Shown: positions 17,769 through 31,011, counted from the first letter of the stretch. The stretch is DNA of 64,000 nucleotides from Ramlibacter tataouinensis TTB310 (GCF_000215705.1 NC_015677.1:310001-374000), one strand, 5' to 3'. A program made the numbers and translations. Notes: generated from the letters alone by a model not told the origin.

Positions 17769-18926
17769 ATGAACCGAATCGCCAAGGCGCTGGCTGCGCC
17801 GTTGCTCGCGCTGATGTGCCTCGCGGCCGCCGCGCAGACCCCCCAGCCGCCCGAGATCGCCGCGCGCAGCTACCTGCTGTGGGACACCACCGCCAACCAG
17901 CTGCTGGCCGGCCGCGAGATCGACACCCCGGTCGAGCCGGCCTCGCTGACCAAGCTGATGACCGCCTACCTGGTGTTCGATGCGCTGCGCAGCAAGAAGA
18001 TCGACCTGCAGCAGAGGCTGCCGGTGAGCGAGCGCGCCTGGAAGATGCCGGGCTCGCGCATGTTCATCGACCCCAAGATGAAGGTGCCGGTGGAGGACCT
18101 GATCAAGGGGATGATCGTGCAGTCCGGCAACGACGCCACGGTGGCCCTGGCCGAGGCGGTGGGCGGCAGCGTCGAGCGCTTCGTCGAGCTGATGAACGAG
18201 CAGGCCAAGGCCCTGGGTATGAAGTCCACCGGCTACCGCAACCCGGAGGGCCTCACGGCGCCGGGCCACACCACCACCGCCCGCGACCTGAGCATCCTGG
18301 CCACCCGCCTGCTGCAGGACTTCCCGGACTACGTGGGCTACTACGCCCTCAAGAAGTACCGCTACGAGGGCACGCCCACGGCCAACGACACCAACCGGAA
18401 CATGCTGCTGTTCCGCGACCCGACCGTGGACGGCCTCAAGACCGGCCACACCGAGGCGGCCGGCTACTGCCTGATCGCCACGGCCCGGCGCGACTTCCCC
18501 AACGTGGGCGGCCGGCGGCTGGTCTCCATCGTGCTGGGCGCCTCCAGCGAGAACGCCCGGGCCAACGAGTCCCAGAAGCTGCTCAACTGGGGCTACACGG
18601 CCTTCGAGGCGGTCAAGCTGTTCGACGCCAACCAGGCCGTGGTCTCGCCCGAGGTCTGGAAGGGCGCGCAGAACGTGGTCAAGCTCGGCCGGCCCCAGGC
18701 CGTGGTGGTGGCCGTGCCGGCCGGCACGGCGTCGCGCCTGCAGACCCAGGTGGTGCGCCCGGACCCGCTGGTCGCGCCGTTCGCCAAGGGGCAGGCGGTG
18801 GGCACGCTCAAGGTGTCCGCCGGCGGCCAGCCGGTGCTGGACGTGCCGCTGGTGGCGCTCGAGGCCGTGGAGCAGGCCGGCGTGCTGGGCCGCGCCTGGG
18901 ACGCCCTGCGCCTGTGGATCAAGTAG
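17769..18926 (+). CDS. dacC: D-alanyl-D-alanine carboxypeptidase (PBP5/6 type)
   Basis: 385-aa low-molecular-weight penicillin-binding protein that trims the terminal D-Ala of peptidoglycan pentapeptides. All three active-site motifs are present: Ser59-x-x-Lys62 (SLTK), Ser119-Gly-Asn121 (SGN) and Lys224-Thr-Gly (KTG). A signal peptide covers about residues 1-22; a PBP5-type C-terminal beta domain spans about 285-365, and the last residues (WDALRLWIK) fit the amphipathic membrane-anchoring helix. Last gene before the str operon promoter. Symbol dacC versus dacA cannot be settled by sequence alone. Confidence 0.95.
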   Translation: MNRIAKALAAPLLALMCLAAAAQTPQPPEIAARSYLLWDTTANQLLAGREIDTPVEPASLTKLMTAYLVFDALRSKKIDLQQRLPVSERAWKMPGSRMFIDPKMKVPVEDLIKGMIVQSGNDATVALAEAVGGSVERFVELMNEQAKALGMKSTGYRNPEGLTAPGHTTTARDLSILATRLLQDFPDYVGYYALKKYRYEGTPTANDTNRNMLLFRDPTVDGLKTGHTEAAGYCLIATARRDFPNVGGRRLVSIVLGASSENARANESQKLLNWGYTAFEAVKLFDANQAVVSPEVWKGAQNVVKLGRPQAVVVAVPAGTASRLQTQVVRPDPLVAPFAKGQAVGTLKVSAGGQPVLDVPLVALEAVEQAGVLGRAWDALRLWIK

Positions 18927-18965
18927 GGCCGCACCGGCCACAGCCCGCCTCCCCAAGCCCCTGTT

Positions 18966-18994
18966 TTGCAAGCCCGCCGGGCTCGGGCTATACT
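18966..18994 (+). promoter_or_regulatory. Sigma-70 promoter of the str operon
   Basis: TTGCAA (18966-18971), 17-bp spacer, TATACT (18989-18994), followed by a leader of about 85 nt before rpsL. It is the clearest promoter upstream of rpsL. Confidence 0.8.
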
Positions 18995-19002
18995 GGCGGG
19001 CT
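18971..19002 (+). repeat. Inverted repeat enclosing the str operon -10 box
   Basis: AGCCCGCC (18971-18978) and GGCGGGCT (18995-19002) are perfect complements flanking the -10 hexamer. In RNA from dacC it would form a hairpin followed by TTTCCC, so it may double as a weak terminator. Confidence 0.6.
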
Positions 19003-19088
19003 TTCCCGCGATTGGGGCGGGAGAGGTATTTGCGTTTGCCGCATGTTTTCGCGGCTGTCAGTCACGACGTTTAGGGACGTTTTTTCCA

Positions 19089-19466
19089 ATGCCAACCATC
19101 AACCAACTCGTGCGTCACGGGCGGGAGGTCGAGAAGACCAAATCCAAGAGCCCGGCGATGCAGAACAGCCCGCAGCGGCGCGGCGTGTGCACCCGCGTGT
19201 ACACCACCACGCCCAAGAAGCCGAACTCGGCCCTGCGCAAGGTCGCCAAGGTGCGCCTGACCAACGGTTTCGAGGTCATCTCGTACATCGGCGGCGAGGG
19301 CCACAACCTGCAGGAGCACTCGGTGGTGCTCGTGCGCGGCGGCCGCGTCAAGGACCTGCCGGGCGTGCGTTACCACATCGTCCGCGGTTCGCTCGACCTG
19401 CAGGGCGTGAAGGATCGCAAGCAGGCCCGCTCCAAGTACGGCGCAAAGCGTCCGAAGAAGGCCTAA
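19089..19466 (+). CDS. rpsL: 30S ribosomal protein S12
   Basis: 125-aa S12 of normal length, a decoding-centre protein. The streptomycin-determining residues are wild type: Lys43 (TTPKKPNSA) and Lys88 (RVKDLPG). ATG 19089 gives the universal MPTINQL start; the frame continues upstream without support. The nearest purine stretch (AGGGA at 19073-19077) is further away than usual and a T-run separates it from the ATG. First gene of the str operon, under the TTGCAA/TATACT promoter. Confidence 0.99.
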   Translation: MPTINQLVRHGREVEKTKSKSPAMQNSPQRRGVCTRVYTTTPKKPNSALRKVAKVRLTNGFEVISYIGGEGHNLQEHSVVLVRGGRVKDLPGVRYHIVRGSLDLQGVKDRKQARSKYGAKRPKKA

Positions 19467-19608
19467 ACAGTTTTTCGTTTGTCGGTGCTTCATTCGCTCG
19501 GCAGGCGAATCGAAGCGTAGTGACCCGCTGTCGGGTCGAGTAAGCGGGAAGCCGGTTGGCTCCCAGGGCCTCGCGAGAGGCCAGCTGAAGCAATTTGAGA
19601 GGTGAAAC
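19467..19608 (+). promoter_or_regulatory. rpsL-rpsG intercistronic leader with hairpins, candidate S7 operator
   Basis: The 142-nt gap between rpsL and rpsG folds into several hairpins, among them ACCCG/CGGGT near 19530 and GGCCTC-GCGA-GAGGCC at 19567-19582, whose loop is a GNRA tetraloop. In E. coli the same gap holds the S7 translational repressor site. The sequence here is not alignable by eye to that site, so the operator role is an inference. Confidence 0.45.
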
Positions 19609-20082
<474 letters not shown>

Positions 20083-20150
20083 GAACCGTCCCCATCTGTC
20101 GGAGCGGGCCCGCCACGAGCGGGCCGTTCCACTTTCAACGAAAGACCATC

Positions 20151-22253
<2,103 letters not shown>

Positions 22254-22260
22254 GGACCAC

Positions 22261-22338
22261 CCCGAAGCGGCCTGCGGCCGCCTCCCCTCAAGGGGCGACA
22301 CCAGTGGCCCGGCAAAGCCGGTTCCACGGTGTCACTGG
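22261..22338 (+). repeat. Folded dispersed-type repeat between fusA and tuf
   Basis: The fusA-tuf gap (22254-22449) contains CCCCTCAAGGGG, then GACACC (22297-22302) pairing with GGTGTC (22328-22333) around an inner CCGGC-AAA-GCCGG hairpin. From memory, very similar stretches recur between genes in Comamonadaceae genomes. The tail of the gap, up to the AAGGAG ribosome site before tuf, has no other feature that I recognise. Confidence 0.5.
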
Positions 22339-22449
22339 AATGAGAGTTGGTCTTTGGCGCCATATGTGTGGTTGGCCCGCTGCCCGTGGCGAGGCCAGTG
22401 CCGGAGACGTTAAACAGTCACGGGCATTGTTCTTTTTCAAGGAGTTGAA

Positions 22450-23640
<1,191 letters not shown>

Positions 23641-23655
23641 GGCAAGGAAGCGAAC

Positions 23656-23973
23656 ATGGCCACCGCCCAACAAAAGATCCGCATCCGCCTCAAGGCTTTC
23701 GATTACAAGCTGATCGACCAGTCCGCGGCCGAGATCGTCGACACCGCCAAGCGCACCGGCGCCATCGTCAAGGGCCCGGTGCCCCTGCCGACGCGCATGA
23801 AGCGCTTCGACATCCTGCGCTCGCCGCACGTCAACAAGAGCTCGCGCGACCAGTTCGAGATCCGCACCCACCAGCGCCTGATGGACATCGTCGACCCGAC
23901 GGACAAGACCGTCGACGCGCTGATGAAGCTGGACCTGCCGGCCGGCGTGGACGTCGAGATCAAGCTGCAGTAA
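23656..23973 (+). CDS. rpsJ: 30S ribosomal protein S10
   Basis: 105-aa S10 (a few residues longer than the E. coli 103), also the NusE partner of NusB in antitermination. The conserved [20 protein letters not shown] and RTHQRLMDI blocks are present. It is placed with fusA-tuf rather than after an S10 promoter: a separate promoter and 185-bp spacer lie between it and rplC, as in many betaproteobacteria. Confidence 0.99.
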   Translation: MATAQQKIRIRLKAFDYKLIDQSAAEIVDTAKRTGAIVKGPVPLPTRMKRFDILRSPHVNKSSRDQFEIRTHQRLMDIVDPTDKTVDALMKLDLPAGVDVEIKLQ

Positions 23974-24000
23974 GCCCAGGCCGGGCAGCAGGAAGTCAGT

Positions 24001-24032
24001 GCCCGCTCTTGCCGGTTTCGGCGGGAGCGGGC
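24001..24032 (+). repeat. Large inverted repeat overlapping the rplC promoter
   Basis: Arms 24001-24014 and 24019-24032 are complementary over 14 positions apart from two T-G wobble pairs, with a GTTT loop. It contains the -35 box and spacer of the rplC promoter and ends just before the -10 box. In upstream RNA it would be a strong hairpin, possibly a terminator for fusA-tuf-rpsJ, although a full T-run is missing. Confidence 0.65.
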
Positions 24033-24038
24033 TATAAT
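24009..24038 (+). promoter_or_regulatory. Sigma-70 promoter of the S10 operon
   Basis: TTGCCG (24009-24014), 18-bp spacer and a consensus TATAAT (24033-24038). Transcription would start near 24045 and give a leader of about 115 nt before rplC. Confidence 0.8.
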
Positions 24039-24042
24039 CTGC

Positions 24043-24070
24043 GGCTTCGCCTCATGGGCGGAGCCTTTTA
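24043..24070 (+). promoter_or_regulatory. 5' leader hairpin of the S10 operon mRNA
   Basis: GGCTTCGCC (24043-24051) pairs with GGCGGAGCC (24057-24065) around a 5-nt loop and is followed by TTTTA. It lies at the very 5' end of the expected transcript and could stabilise it or act in early attenuation. Confidence 0.5.
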
Positions 24071-24158
24071 TCAACCTTCTTTCGCCGTCCTCCTTCGGGA
24101 AGACGCCAAACGCAGAAGCCAATTGAAGCGGCTGCGGCGGAAGCAACGGAGCAACAAC

Positions 24159-24854
24159 ATGAGTCTGAGCAACTCCCTTGGATTGCTGGGCCGCAAGGTG
24201 GGCATGATGCGCCTGTTCACCGATGACGGGGACGCCGTTCCCGTCACGGTGGTGGACGTGTCCGGCAACCGCGTGACCCAGGTCAAAACCCAAGAGAACG
24301 ACGGTTACGTGTCCCTGCAGGTCACGTTCGGTTCGCGCAAGCCCTCGCGCGTGACCAAGCCGCTGGCCGGCCACCTCGCCAAGGCGGGCGTGGAGCCCGG
24401 CGAGATCATCCAGGAATTCCGCGTCACGCCGGAAACCGCCGGCAAGTACGCCGCGGGCGCCACGCTGCCCGTGACCGACGTGTTCGCCGTGGGCCAGCGG
24501 GTCGACGTGCAGGGCACCTCGATCGGCAAGGGCTACGCCGGCACCATCAAGCGCCACAACTTCAGCTCGCAGCGCGCCTCGCACGGCAACTCGCGTTCGC
24601 ACAACGTGCCCGGCTCGATCTCCATGGCGCAGGATCCCGGCCGCGTGTTCCCCGGCAAGAGGATGACCGGCCACATGGGCGACGAGACCGTCACCACCCA
24701 GAACCTGGACGTGATCCGCATCGACGAGGCCCGCCAGCTGCTGCTGATCAAGGGCGCCGTGCCCGGCTCGCGTGGCGGTTTCGTCACCGTCCGTCCGGCC
24801 GTCAAGGGCCAGCCGAAGCCGGCCGCCGCCACGACCGCGAAGGGAGCGAAGTAA
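24159..24854 (+). CDS. rplC: 50S ribosomal protein L3
   Basis: 231-aa L3. The [12 protein letters not shown] start, the [13 protein letters not shown] block and RMTGHMGDE are canonical; the C-terminal tail ends in an Ala/Lys-rich extension. ATG 24159 is chosen because the sequence upstream belongs to the S10 operon leader, and a purine-rich GGAAGCAACGGAG precedes it. It is first in the rplC-rpsQ operon, and its TAA overlaps the rplD ATG (TAATG). Confidence 0.99.
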   Translation: MSLSNSLGLLGRKVGMMRLFTDDGDAVPVTVVDVSGNRVTQVKTQENDGYVSLQVTFGSRKPSRVTKPLAGHLAKAGVEPGEIIQEFRVTPETAGKYAAGATLPVTDVFAVGQRVDVQGTSIGKGYAGTIKRHNFSSQRASHGNSRSHNVPGSISMAQDPGRVFPGKRMTGHMGDETVTTQNLDVIRIDEARQLLLIKGAVPGSRGGFVTVRPAVKGQPKPAAATTAKGAK

Positions 24855-25474
24855 TGCAGCTCGAACTCCTGAACGAGCAGGGCCAGGCCGCGTCCAAGTT
24901 CGACGCGCCCGAGACCGTGTTCGGCCGTGAATACAACGAGGACCTGGTGCACCAGGTCGTGGTCGCCTTCCAGGCCAATGCCCGCCAGGGCACGCGCGCC
25001 CAGAAGGACCGGCAGATGGTCAAGCACTCGACCAAGAAGCCGTTCAAGCAGAAGGGCACGGGCCGCGCCCGCGCCGGCATGACCTCCTCGCCGCTGTGGC
25101 GCGGCGGCGGCCGCATCTTCCCGAACAGCCCGGAAGAGAACTTCACGCAGAAGATCAACAAGAAGATGTACCGCGCCGGCATGGCGTCCATCTTCTCGCA
25201 GCTGGCCCGCGAAGGCCGCCTGGCGGTGGTCGACTCGATCAAGGTCGACTCGCCCAAGACCAAGGCGCTGGCGGCCAAGTTCAAGGCCATGAACCTGGAC
25301 TCCGTCCTGGTCATCGCCGAAGAGGTCGACGAGAACCTGTACCTCGCCTCCCGCAACCTGGTGAACGTGCTCGTGGTCGAGCCGCGCTTCGCCGACCCGC
25401 TGTCGCTGGTGCACTACAAGAAGGTGCTGGTCACCAAGGGCGCCATCGACAAGCTCAAGGAGATGTTCGCATGA
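24854..25474 (+). CDS. rplD: 50S ribosomal protein L4
   Basis: 206-aa L4, an early 23S rRNA binder and, in enterobacteria, the S10 operon autorepressor. The extended loop ([15 protein letters not shown] region) is normal. It is translationally coupled to rplC by TAATG and to rplW by an ATGA overlap. Whether it controls the leader hairpin at 24043-24070 is unknown. Confidence 0.99.
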   Translation: MQLELLNEQGQAASKFDAPETVFGREYNEDLVHQVVVAFQANARQGTRAQKDRQMVKHSTKKPFKQKGTGRARAGMTSSPLWRGGGRIFPNSPEENFTQKINKKMYRAGMASIFSQLAREGRLAVVDSIKVDSPKTKALAAKFKAMNLDSVLVIAEEVDENLYLASRNLVNVLVVEPRFADPLSLVHYKKVLVTKGAIDKLKEMFA

Positions 25475-25806
25475 GCCGTGTGAACCCCACCCCCGCCGAA
25501 CGCAAGTTCGACGAAGGGCGCCTGATGCAGGTGCTGGTCGCTCCCATCGTCTCCGAGAAGGCGACGCATGTGGCCGACAAGACCAATGCCGTGACCTTCA
25601 AGGTGCTGCAGAACGCCACCAAGCCCGAGATCAAGGCGGCCGTCGAACTGATGTTCAAGGTCGAGGTCAAGGGCGTCTCCGTGGTCAATACCAAGGGCAA
25701 GAGCAAGCGCTTCGGCCGCTCGATGGGCCGCCGCGACAACGTGCGCAAGGCCTACGTGACGCTCAAGCCGGGCCAGGAGCTCAACCTGTCCGGGGAGGCC
25801 GCTTAA
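25471..25806 (+). CDS. rplW: 50S ribosomal protein L23
   Basis: 111-aa L23, at the exit tunnel where trigger factor and SRP dock. It shows [27 protein letters not shown] and [13 protein letters not shown]. Its N-terminus is longer than in E. coli. The start ATG 25471 overlaps the rplD stop by 4 bp. Confidence 0.99.
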   Translation: MSRVNPTPAERKFDEGRLMQVLVAPIVSEKATHVADKTNAVTFKVLQNATKPEIKAAVELMFKVEVKGVSVVNTKGKSKRFGRSMGRRDNVRKAYVTLKPGQELNLSGEAA

Positions 25807-25809
25807 ATC

Positions 25810-26634
25810 ATGGCAGTCATCAAGATGAAACCGACCTCGCCCGGCCAGCGCGCCGTGGTCAAGGTCTCGCGCGACCACCTGTACAAGGGTGAGGCGTACG
25901 CGCCCCTGCTGGAGCCGCAGTTCCAGAAGGCCGGGCGCAACAACAACGGCCACATCACCACCCGCCACAAGGGCGGCGGCCACAAGCACCACTACCGCGT
26001 GGTGGACTTCCGCCGCAACAAGGACGGGATCCCGGCCAAGGTCGAGCGCGTCGAGTACGACCCGAACCGCACGGCGCACATCGCCCTGGTGTGCTACGCC
26101 GACGGCGAGCGCCGCTACATCATCGCCCCGCGCGGCCTGGAAGTCGGCGCGACGCTGCTGTCCGGCGCCGAGGCCCCGATCCGCGCCGGCAACACGCTGC
26201 CGATCCGCAACATCCCGGTGGGCTCGACCATCCACTGCATCGAGCTGCAGCCGGGCAAGGGCGCGCAGATCGCTCGCTCGGCCGGCGCCTCGGCGACGCT
26301 GCTGGCCCGCGAGGGTACCTACGCCCAGGTGCGCATGCGCTCGGGCGAGGTGCGCCGCATCCACATCGAGTGCCGCGCGACGATTGGCGAGGTGGCGAAC
26401 GAAGAGCACAGCCTGCGCCAGCTCGGCAAGGCCGGCGTCAAGCGCCACATGGGCATCCGCCCGACGGTGCGCGGCGTGGCCATGAACCCGATCGACCACC
26501 CGCACGGCGGTGGCGAGGGACGCACCGGCGAAGGCCGCGTCCCGGTCGATCCCTGGGGCAACCTGACCAAGGGCTACCGCACCCGCAACAACAAGCGCAC
26601 GCAGGTCATGATCGTGTCGCGCCGCAAGAAGTAA
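25810..26634 (+). CDS. rplB: 50S ribosomal protein L2
   Basis: 274-aa L2, needed for subunit association and peptidyl transfer. The [22 protein letters not shown] region and the C-terminal [13 protein letters not shown] loop with the conserved His are intact. It starts 3 bp after rplW and is followed 13 bp later by rpsS. Confidence 0.99.
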   Translation: MAVIKMKPTSPGQRAVVKVSRDHLYKGEAYAPLLEPQFQKAGRNNNGHITTRHKGGGHKHHYRVVDFRRNKDGIPAKVERVEYDPNRTAHIALVCYADGERRYIIAPRGLEVGATLLSGAEAPIRAGNTLPIRNIPVGSTIHCIELQPGKGAQIARSAGASATLLAREGTYAQVRMRSGEVRRIHIECRATIGEVANEEHSLRQLGKAGVKRHMGIRPTVRGVAMNPIDHPHGGGEGRTGEGRVPVDPWGNLTKGYRTRNNKRTQVMIVSRRKK

Positions 26635-26647
26635 GGGGTAAGGAGCA

Positions 26648-26926
26648 ATGACTCGTTCTCTGAAAAAGGGTCCCTTCGTCGACCATCACCTGGTGGCCAA
26701 GGCCGACAAGGCCGTGACGACCAAGGACAAGAAGCCGATCAAGACCTGGTCGCGCCGCTCGATGATCCTGCCCGAGTTCATCGGGCTGACGATCGCCGTG
26801 CACAACGGCAAGCAGCACGTGCCGGTCTACATCACCGACCAGATGGTGGGCCACAAGCTGGGCGAATTCGCCCTGACGCGCACCTTCAAGGGCCACCCCG
26901 CGGACAAGAAAGTCCAGAAGAAGTAA
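26648..26926 (+). CDS. rpsS: 30S ribosomal protein S19
   Basis: 92-aa S19 with [15 protein letters not shown] start and the [14 protein letters not shown] core. Normal length; a TAAGGAGCA ribosome site precedes it. It lies between rplB and rplV in the conserved order. Confidence 0.99.
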   Translation: MTRSLKKGPFVDHHLVAKADKAVTTKDKKPIKTWSRRSMILPEFIGLTIAVHNGKQHVPVYITDQMVGHKLGEFALTRTFKGHPADKKVQKK

Positions 26927-26935
26927 GGAAAGACC

Positions 26936-27265
26936 ATGGAAACACGTGCAGTCCTTCGGGGCGTCCGTCTGTCGGTCGACAAGGGCCGGCTGGTCGCCGA
27001 CCTGATCCGCGGCAAGAAGGTGGACCAGGCGCTGAACATCCTGAACTTCACGCAGAAGAAAGCTGCGGTGATCGTCAAGAAGGTGCTGGAGTCCGCGATC
27101 GCGAACGCCGAGCACAACGACGGCGCCGACATCGACGAGCTGAAGGTCAAGACCATCTACGTGGAGCAGGGCGCCACGCTCAAGCGCTTCACGGCGCGCG
27201 CCAAGGGCCGCGGCAACCGCATCAGCAAGCCCACGTGCCATGTGTACGTGACGGTCGGCAACTGA
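26936..27265 (+). CDS. rplV: 50S ribosomal protein L22
   Basis: 109-aa L22, whose beta hairpin (around residues 78-98, [19 protein letters not shown]) lines the exit tunnel and influences macrolide response. Sequence is intact with no deletion in the loop. 9 bp after rpsS and 13 bp before rpsC. Confidence 0.99.
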   Translation: METRAVLRGVRLSVDKGRLVADLIRGKKVDQALNILNFTQKKAAVIVKKVLESAIANAEHNDGADIDELKVKTIYVEQGATLKRFTARAKGRGNRISKPTCHVYVTVGN

Positions 27266-27278
27266 GGCTAGGAAGAAC

Positions 27279-28211
<933 letters not shown>

Positions 28212-28213
28212 AC

Positions 28214-28630
28214 ATGCTGCAACCCGCTCGCCGCAAATTCCGCAAAGAGCAGAAGGGCCGCAACACCGGCATCGCCACCCGGGGCAACTCGGTGGCCTTC
28301 GGTGACTTCGGCCTGAAGTCCACCGACCGCGGCCGCCTGACGGCGCGCCAGATCGAGGCCGCGCGCCGCGCGATCTCCCGCCACGTCAAGCGCGGCGGCC
28401 GCATCTGGATCCGCGTGTTCCCGGACAAGCCGATCTCCACCAAGCCGGCCGAGGTCCGCATGGGCAACGGCAAGGGCAACCCCGAATACTACGTCGCCGA
28501 GATCCAGCCGGGCAAGGTGCTGTACGAGATCGTGGGCGTGCCCGAGGAGTTGGCGCGCGAGGCGTTCAAGCTGGCCGCGGCCAAGCTGCCGCTGCGCACC
28601 ACGTTCGTGGCCCGCATGATCGGCTCGTGA
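28214..28630 (+). CDS. rplP: 50S ribosomal protein L16
   Basis: 138-aa L16, next to the A-site and peptidyl transferase centre. [17 protein letters not shown] start, [12 protein letters not shown] and [12 protein letters not shown] blocks are present. Only 2 bp separate it from rpsC, and AAAGGAG of its ribosome site lies inside the rpsC stop region. Confidence 0.99.
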   Translation: MLQPARRKFRKEQKGRNTGIATRGNSVAFGDFGLKSTDRGRLTARQIEAARRAISRHVKRGGRIWIRVFPDKPISTKPAEVRMGNGKGNPEYYVAEIQPGKVLYEIVGVPEELAREAFKLAAAKLPLRTTFVARMIGS

Positions 28631-28645
28631 TTCAGGAGTGATGAA

Positions 28646-28855
28646 ATGACCAAAGCTGCTGAACTGCGCCAGAAGGACGTTGCCGGCCTGGAAGCCGAAG
28701 TGAAGGAACTGCAGAAGGCCCATTTCGGCCTGCGCATGCAGAAGGCCACGCAACAGTTGAACAACACCGGCTCGCTGCGCGTGACGCGCCGCGACATCGC
28801 CCGCGCCAAGACCATCCTGGCGCAAAAGCGTGCCGAAAAAACTGCCTCGAAGTAA
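28646..28855 (+). CDS. rpmC: 50S ribosomal protein L29
   Basis: 69-aa L29, a small helical hairpin at the exit tunnel. [18 protein letters not shown] and [13 protein letters not shown] match the family. CAGGAGTGA provides the ribosome site. 10 bp before rpsQ. Confidence 0.98.
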   Translation: MTKAAELRQKDVAGLEAEVKELQKAHFGLRMQKATQQLNNTGSLRVTRRDIARAKTILAQKRAEKTASK

Positions 28856-28865
28856 GGAAGCGACC

Positions 28866-29135
28866 ATGACGGAAGCCAAACCCTCCCTCAAGCGCACCCT
28901 GGTCGGCAAGGTGGTCAGCGACAAGCGCGCCAAGACCGTGACGGTGCTGGTCGAGCGCCGCGTCAAGCACGAGCTCTACGGCAAGATCGTGGCCAAGTCG
29001 AGCAAGTACCACGCGCACGACGAGAGCGGCCAGTTCCACCTGGGCGACGTGGTCGAGATCACCGAGAGCCGGCCCATCTCCAAGACCAAGAACTGGGTCG
29101 CGACCCGCCTCGTTGAAAAGGCTGCCGAGGTCTGA
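28866..29135 (+). CDS. rpsQ: 30S ribosomal protein S17
   Basis: 89-aa S17. [27 protein letters not shown] and [16 protein letters not shown] are canonical. ATG 28866 follows TAAGGAAGCGACC. It is the last ribosomal gene here: a strong terminator follows within 30 bp, and the spc operon (rplN onward), which follows directly in many bacteria, is not in the window. Confidence 0.99.
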   Translation: MTEAKPSLKRTLVGKVVSDKRAKTVTVLVERRVKHELYGKIVAKSSKYHAHDESGQFHLGDVVEITESRPISKTKNWVATRLVEKAAEV

Positions 29136-29159
29136 GGACCCCGGCTGCACAGCCCCGCG

Positions 29160-29186
29160 AAACGGCCCACAATGTGGGCCGTTTTT
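29160..29186 (+). terminator. Intrinsic terminator of the S10 operon
   Basis: An 11-bp stem (arms 29160-29170 and 29174-29184) closes a 3-nt AAT loop and runs into a T-stretch TTTTTC. It ends transcription directly after rpsQ. Confidence 0.92.
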
Positions 29187-29212
29187 CTTTCCAAACCCAC
29201 CAGGAGAAACCG

Positions 29213-29719
29213 ATGATCAAGGTTGGAGACAAGCTGCCCGCCGTCACGCTGCAGGAGTACTCAGAGGTCGAGGGAGAGGGCTGCAGCATCGGCCCGAACC
29301 CGGTCGACGTGGCCAAGGCCAGCGCCGGCAAGACCATCGCCGTCTTCGGCCTGCCCGGCGCCTTCACGCCCACCTGCTCGGCCAAGCACGTGCCGGGCTA
29401 TGTCGAGAACGCCTCGCAGTTCAAGGCCGCCGGCGTCGACGAGATCTGGTGCCTCAGCGTCAACGACGCCTTCGTGATGGGTGCCTGGGCGCGCGACCAG
29501 AAGACCGCCGGCAAGGTGCGCATGCTGGCCGACGGCAGCGCCGAGTTCGCCAAGGCCACCGGCCTCACCCTGGACCTGGCCGGCCGCGGCATGGGCCTGC
29601 GCAGCACCCGCTACTCCATGCTGGTCAAGGACGGCAAGGTGGCCGCGCTCAACATCGAGGCGCCCGGCAAGTTCGAGGTCAGCGACGCGCAGACGCTGCT
29701 GGCGCAAGCCAAAGGCTGA
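29213..29719 (+). CDS. Peroxiredoxin (Prx5/glutaredoxin-dependent type)
   Basis: 168-aa thiol peroxidase reducing H2O2 and organic peroxides. The peroxidatic Cys55 lies in PGAFTPTCSAKHVPGY, with Thr52 and Pro53 of the PxxxTxxC motif. Other cysteines are Cys24 and the one in EIWCLSVND; which, if any, resolves is uncertain, so both 1-Cys and atypical 2-Cys mechanisms are possible. ATG 29213 follows CAGGAG. It stands just after the S10 operon terminator and must have its own promoter. Confidence 0.94.
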   Translation: MIKVGDKLPAVTLQEYSEVEGEGCSIGPNPVDVAKASAGKTIAVFGLPGAFTPTCSAKHVPGYVENASQFKAAGVDEIWCLSVNDAFVMGAWARDQKTAGKVRMLADGSAEFAKATGLTLDLAGRGMGLRSTRYSMLVKDGKVAALNIEAPGKFEVSDAQTLLAQAKG

Positions 29720-29723
29720 GGCA

Positions 29724-30221
29724 TTACAAGTCGACCTTGAGGTAGTGCGCCCCAGCGATCGGGTTGTGGTAGTAGGGCGGGATGCTCCTGAAGCCCAGGT
29801 CCACGTACAGCGCCCGGGCCGCCTCCATGTCGTCCAGCGTGTCCAGCAGCACGCAGGCGTAGCCGGCCGCCCGCGCCGCGTCCAGCGTGGCCTCGGCCAG
29901 CTGGCGGCCCAGCCCCAGGCCGCGGTAGGCCCGGCGCACGTACAGGCGTTTCATCTCGGCGGCATTGGGGTAGTCGGCCGCGTCCAGCGGGCGCAGGGCG
30001 CAGCAGCCGGCCACCGCGCCATCGACCAGCGCCAGCAGCAGGGCGCCACGCGGCGCGGCGTACTCGCCGGGCAGCTGGGCCAGCTCCTCGTCGAAGTGCT
30101 GGAAGCACAGGTCCACCCCCAGGCCGTCGGCGTATTCGCGGAAGATCCCGCGCACGGCGTCCATCCCATCCCGGCCGGCGGGGGAGACAAGCCGGATCAG
30201 CGAAGCCTCGATCGATTCCAA
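29724..30221 (-). CDS. GNAT-family N-acetyltransferase
   Basis: 165-aa acetyl-CoA-dependent acetyltransferase. Motif A with the pyrophosphate loop is RAYRGLGLGRQLAE (about residues 97-110), preceded by EMKRLYVR. The first strand (SLIRLVSP) must be included, which makes the start a TTG at 30221; an ATG at 30164 would cut into the fold. No clear ribosome site is seen. Single gene, convergent with the peroxiredoxin (4 bp apart). The substrate is unknown. Confidence 0.9.
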   Translation of the reverse strand: MESIEASLIRLVSPAGRDGMDAVRGIFREYADGLGVDLCFQHFDEELAQLPGEYAAPRGALLLALVDGAVAGCCALRPLDAADYPNAAEMKRLYVRRAYRGLGLGRQLAEATLDAARAAGYACVLLDTLDDMEAARALYVDLGFRSIPPYYHNPIAGAHYLKVDL

Positions 30222-30293
30222 GGAAAGGTACTGCAGGCGTGGTGACCAGCGGCCAGTTTAGCCGCTGCGCCGGCGGCTGGGTGCGCTGCAGCT

Positions 30294-30968
30294 CTACAGC
30301 GTCACCAGGCCGTACACCGCCGCCGAGCTCAAGGCCAGCAGCAGCAGGGCGACCACGCGGACCACGGCGTCGTCACGCGAGGAGGCGGCCGGCCGGGCCA
30401 CCCGCTTGTCGCCATGCACCATGGGGCCGACCAGGTTGTCCTTGCGGGCCCAGAGGTAGTAGAGGATGGCGAGCACGTGCAGCGCCACCAGCGCCACCAG
30501 GATCCACTGGCCCACGTCCTTGTGGAACCAGGTGGCCGCCAGGCCCAGGTCGGTCGGGACGAAGCGGTTGAGGGGCCCGGTGAAGGCGATCTCGTCGTCG
30601 CCCACCAGGCCGGTGGCCACCTGCGCCAGCAGCGCCAGCAGCATCGCCAGGACCGAGGCCGCGCCCAGCGGGTTGTGGCCGATCAGGTGGTCGGGATGGG
30701 CGCGGCCGCGCAGGTAATTGACCACGCTGGACGGTGCGTAGAGGAAGGAGGCGAAGCGCGACCAGCGCCCGCCCACCACGCCCCACGCCAGCCGGAACAG
30801 CAGCAGGGCCAGCACGGCGTAGCCCAGGCGCGCATGCCACTCGATCTGCGAGCCGGGCAGGTACGCGGTCAGGAAAAGCCCGGCGACGCACAGCACCAGG
30901 GCCCAATGGAAGAAGCGCGTGGGCAGGTCCCAGACGCGCACCGTGTTGTTCCGACCGCCTTCCTGCAT
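30294..30968 (-). CDS. Cytochrome b561/Ni-Fe hydrogenase b-type diheme protein
   Basis: 224-aa inner-membrane cytochrome b with four main helices and likely heme ligands His21 (FFHWAL), His45 (EWHARLG), and histidines in WFHKDVGQW and ALHVLAIL. This family passes electrons between quinones and periplasmic acceptors. GGAGGAACAAC precedes the ATG. It is divergent from a cytochrome c' gene 144 bp away, an arrangement that recurs in betaproteobacteria and suggests that cytochrome c' is its redox partner. Confidence 0.9.
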   Translation of the reverse strand: MQEGGRNNTVRVWDLPTRFFHWALVLCVAGLFLTAYLPGSQIEWHARLGYAVLALLLFRLAWGVVGGRWSRFASFLYAPSSVVNYLRGRAHPDHLIGHNPLGAASVLAMLLALLAQVATGLVGDDEIAFTGPLNRFVPTDLGLAATWFHKDVGQWILVALVALHVLAILYYLWARKDNLVGPMVHGDKRVARPAASSRDDAVVRVVALLLLALSSAAVYGLVTL

Positions 30969-31011
30969 GTTGTTCCTCCGATGAAGCTGGAGCGCCCGAT
31001 TGTGCTTGTTC

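Noticed and set aside
18966..19088. Riboswitch in the rpsL leader
   Set aside because: Only small hairpins are visible and nothing matches a known ligand-binding core.
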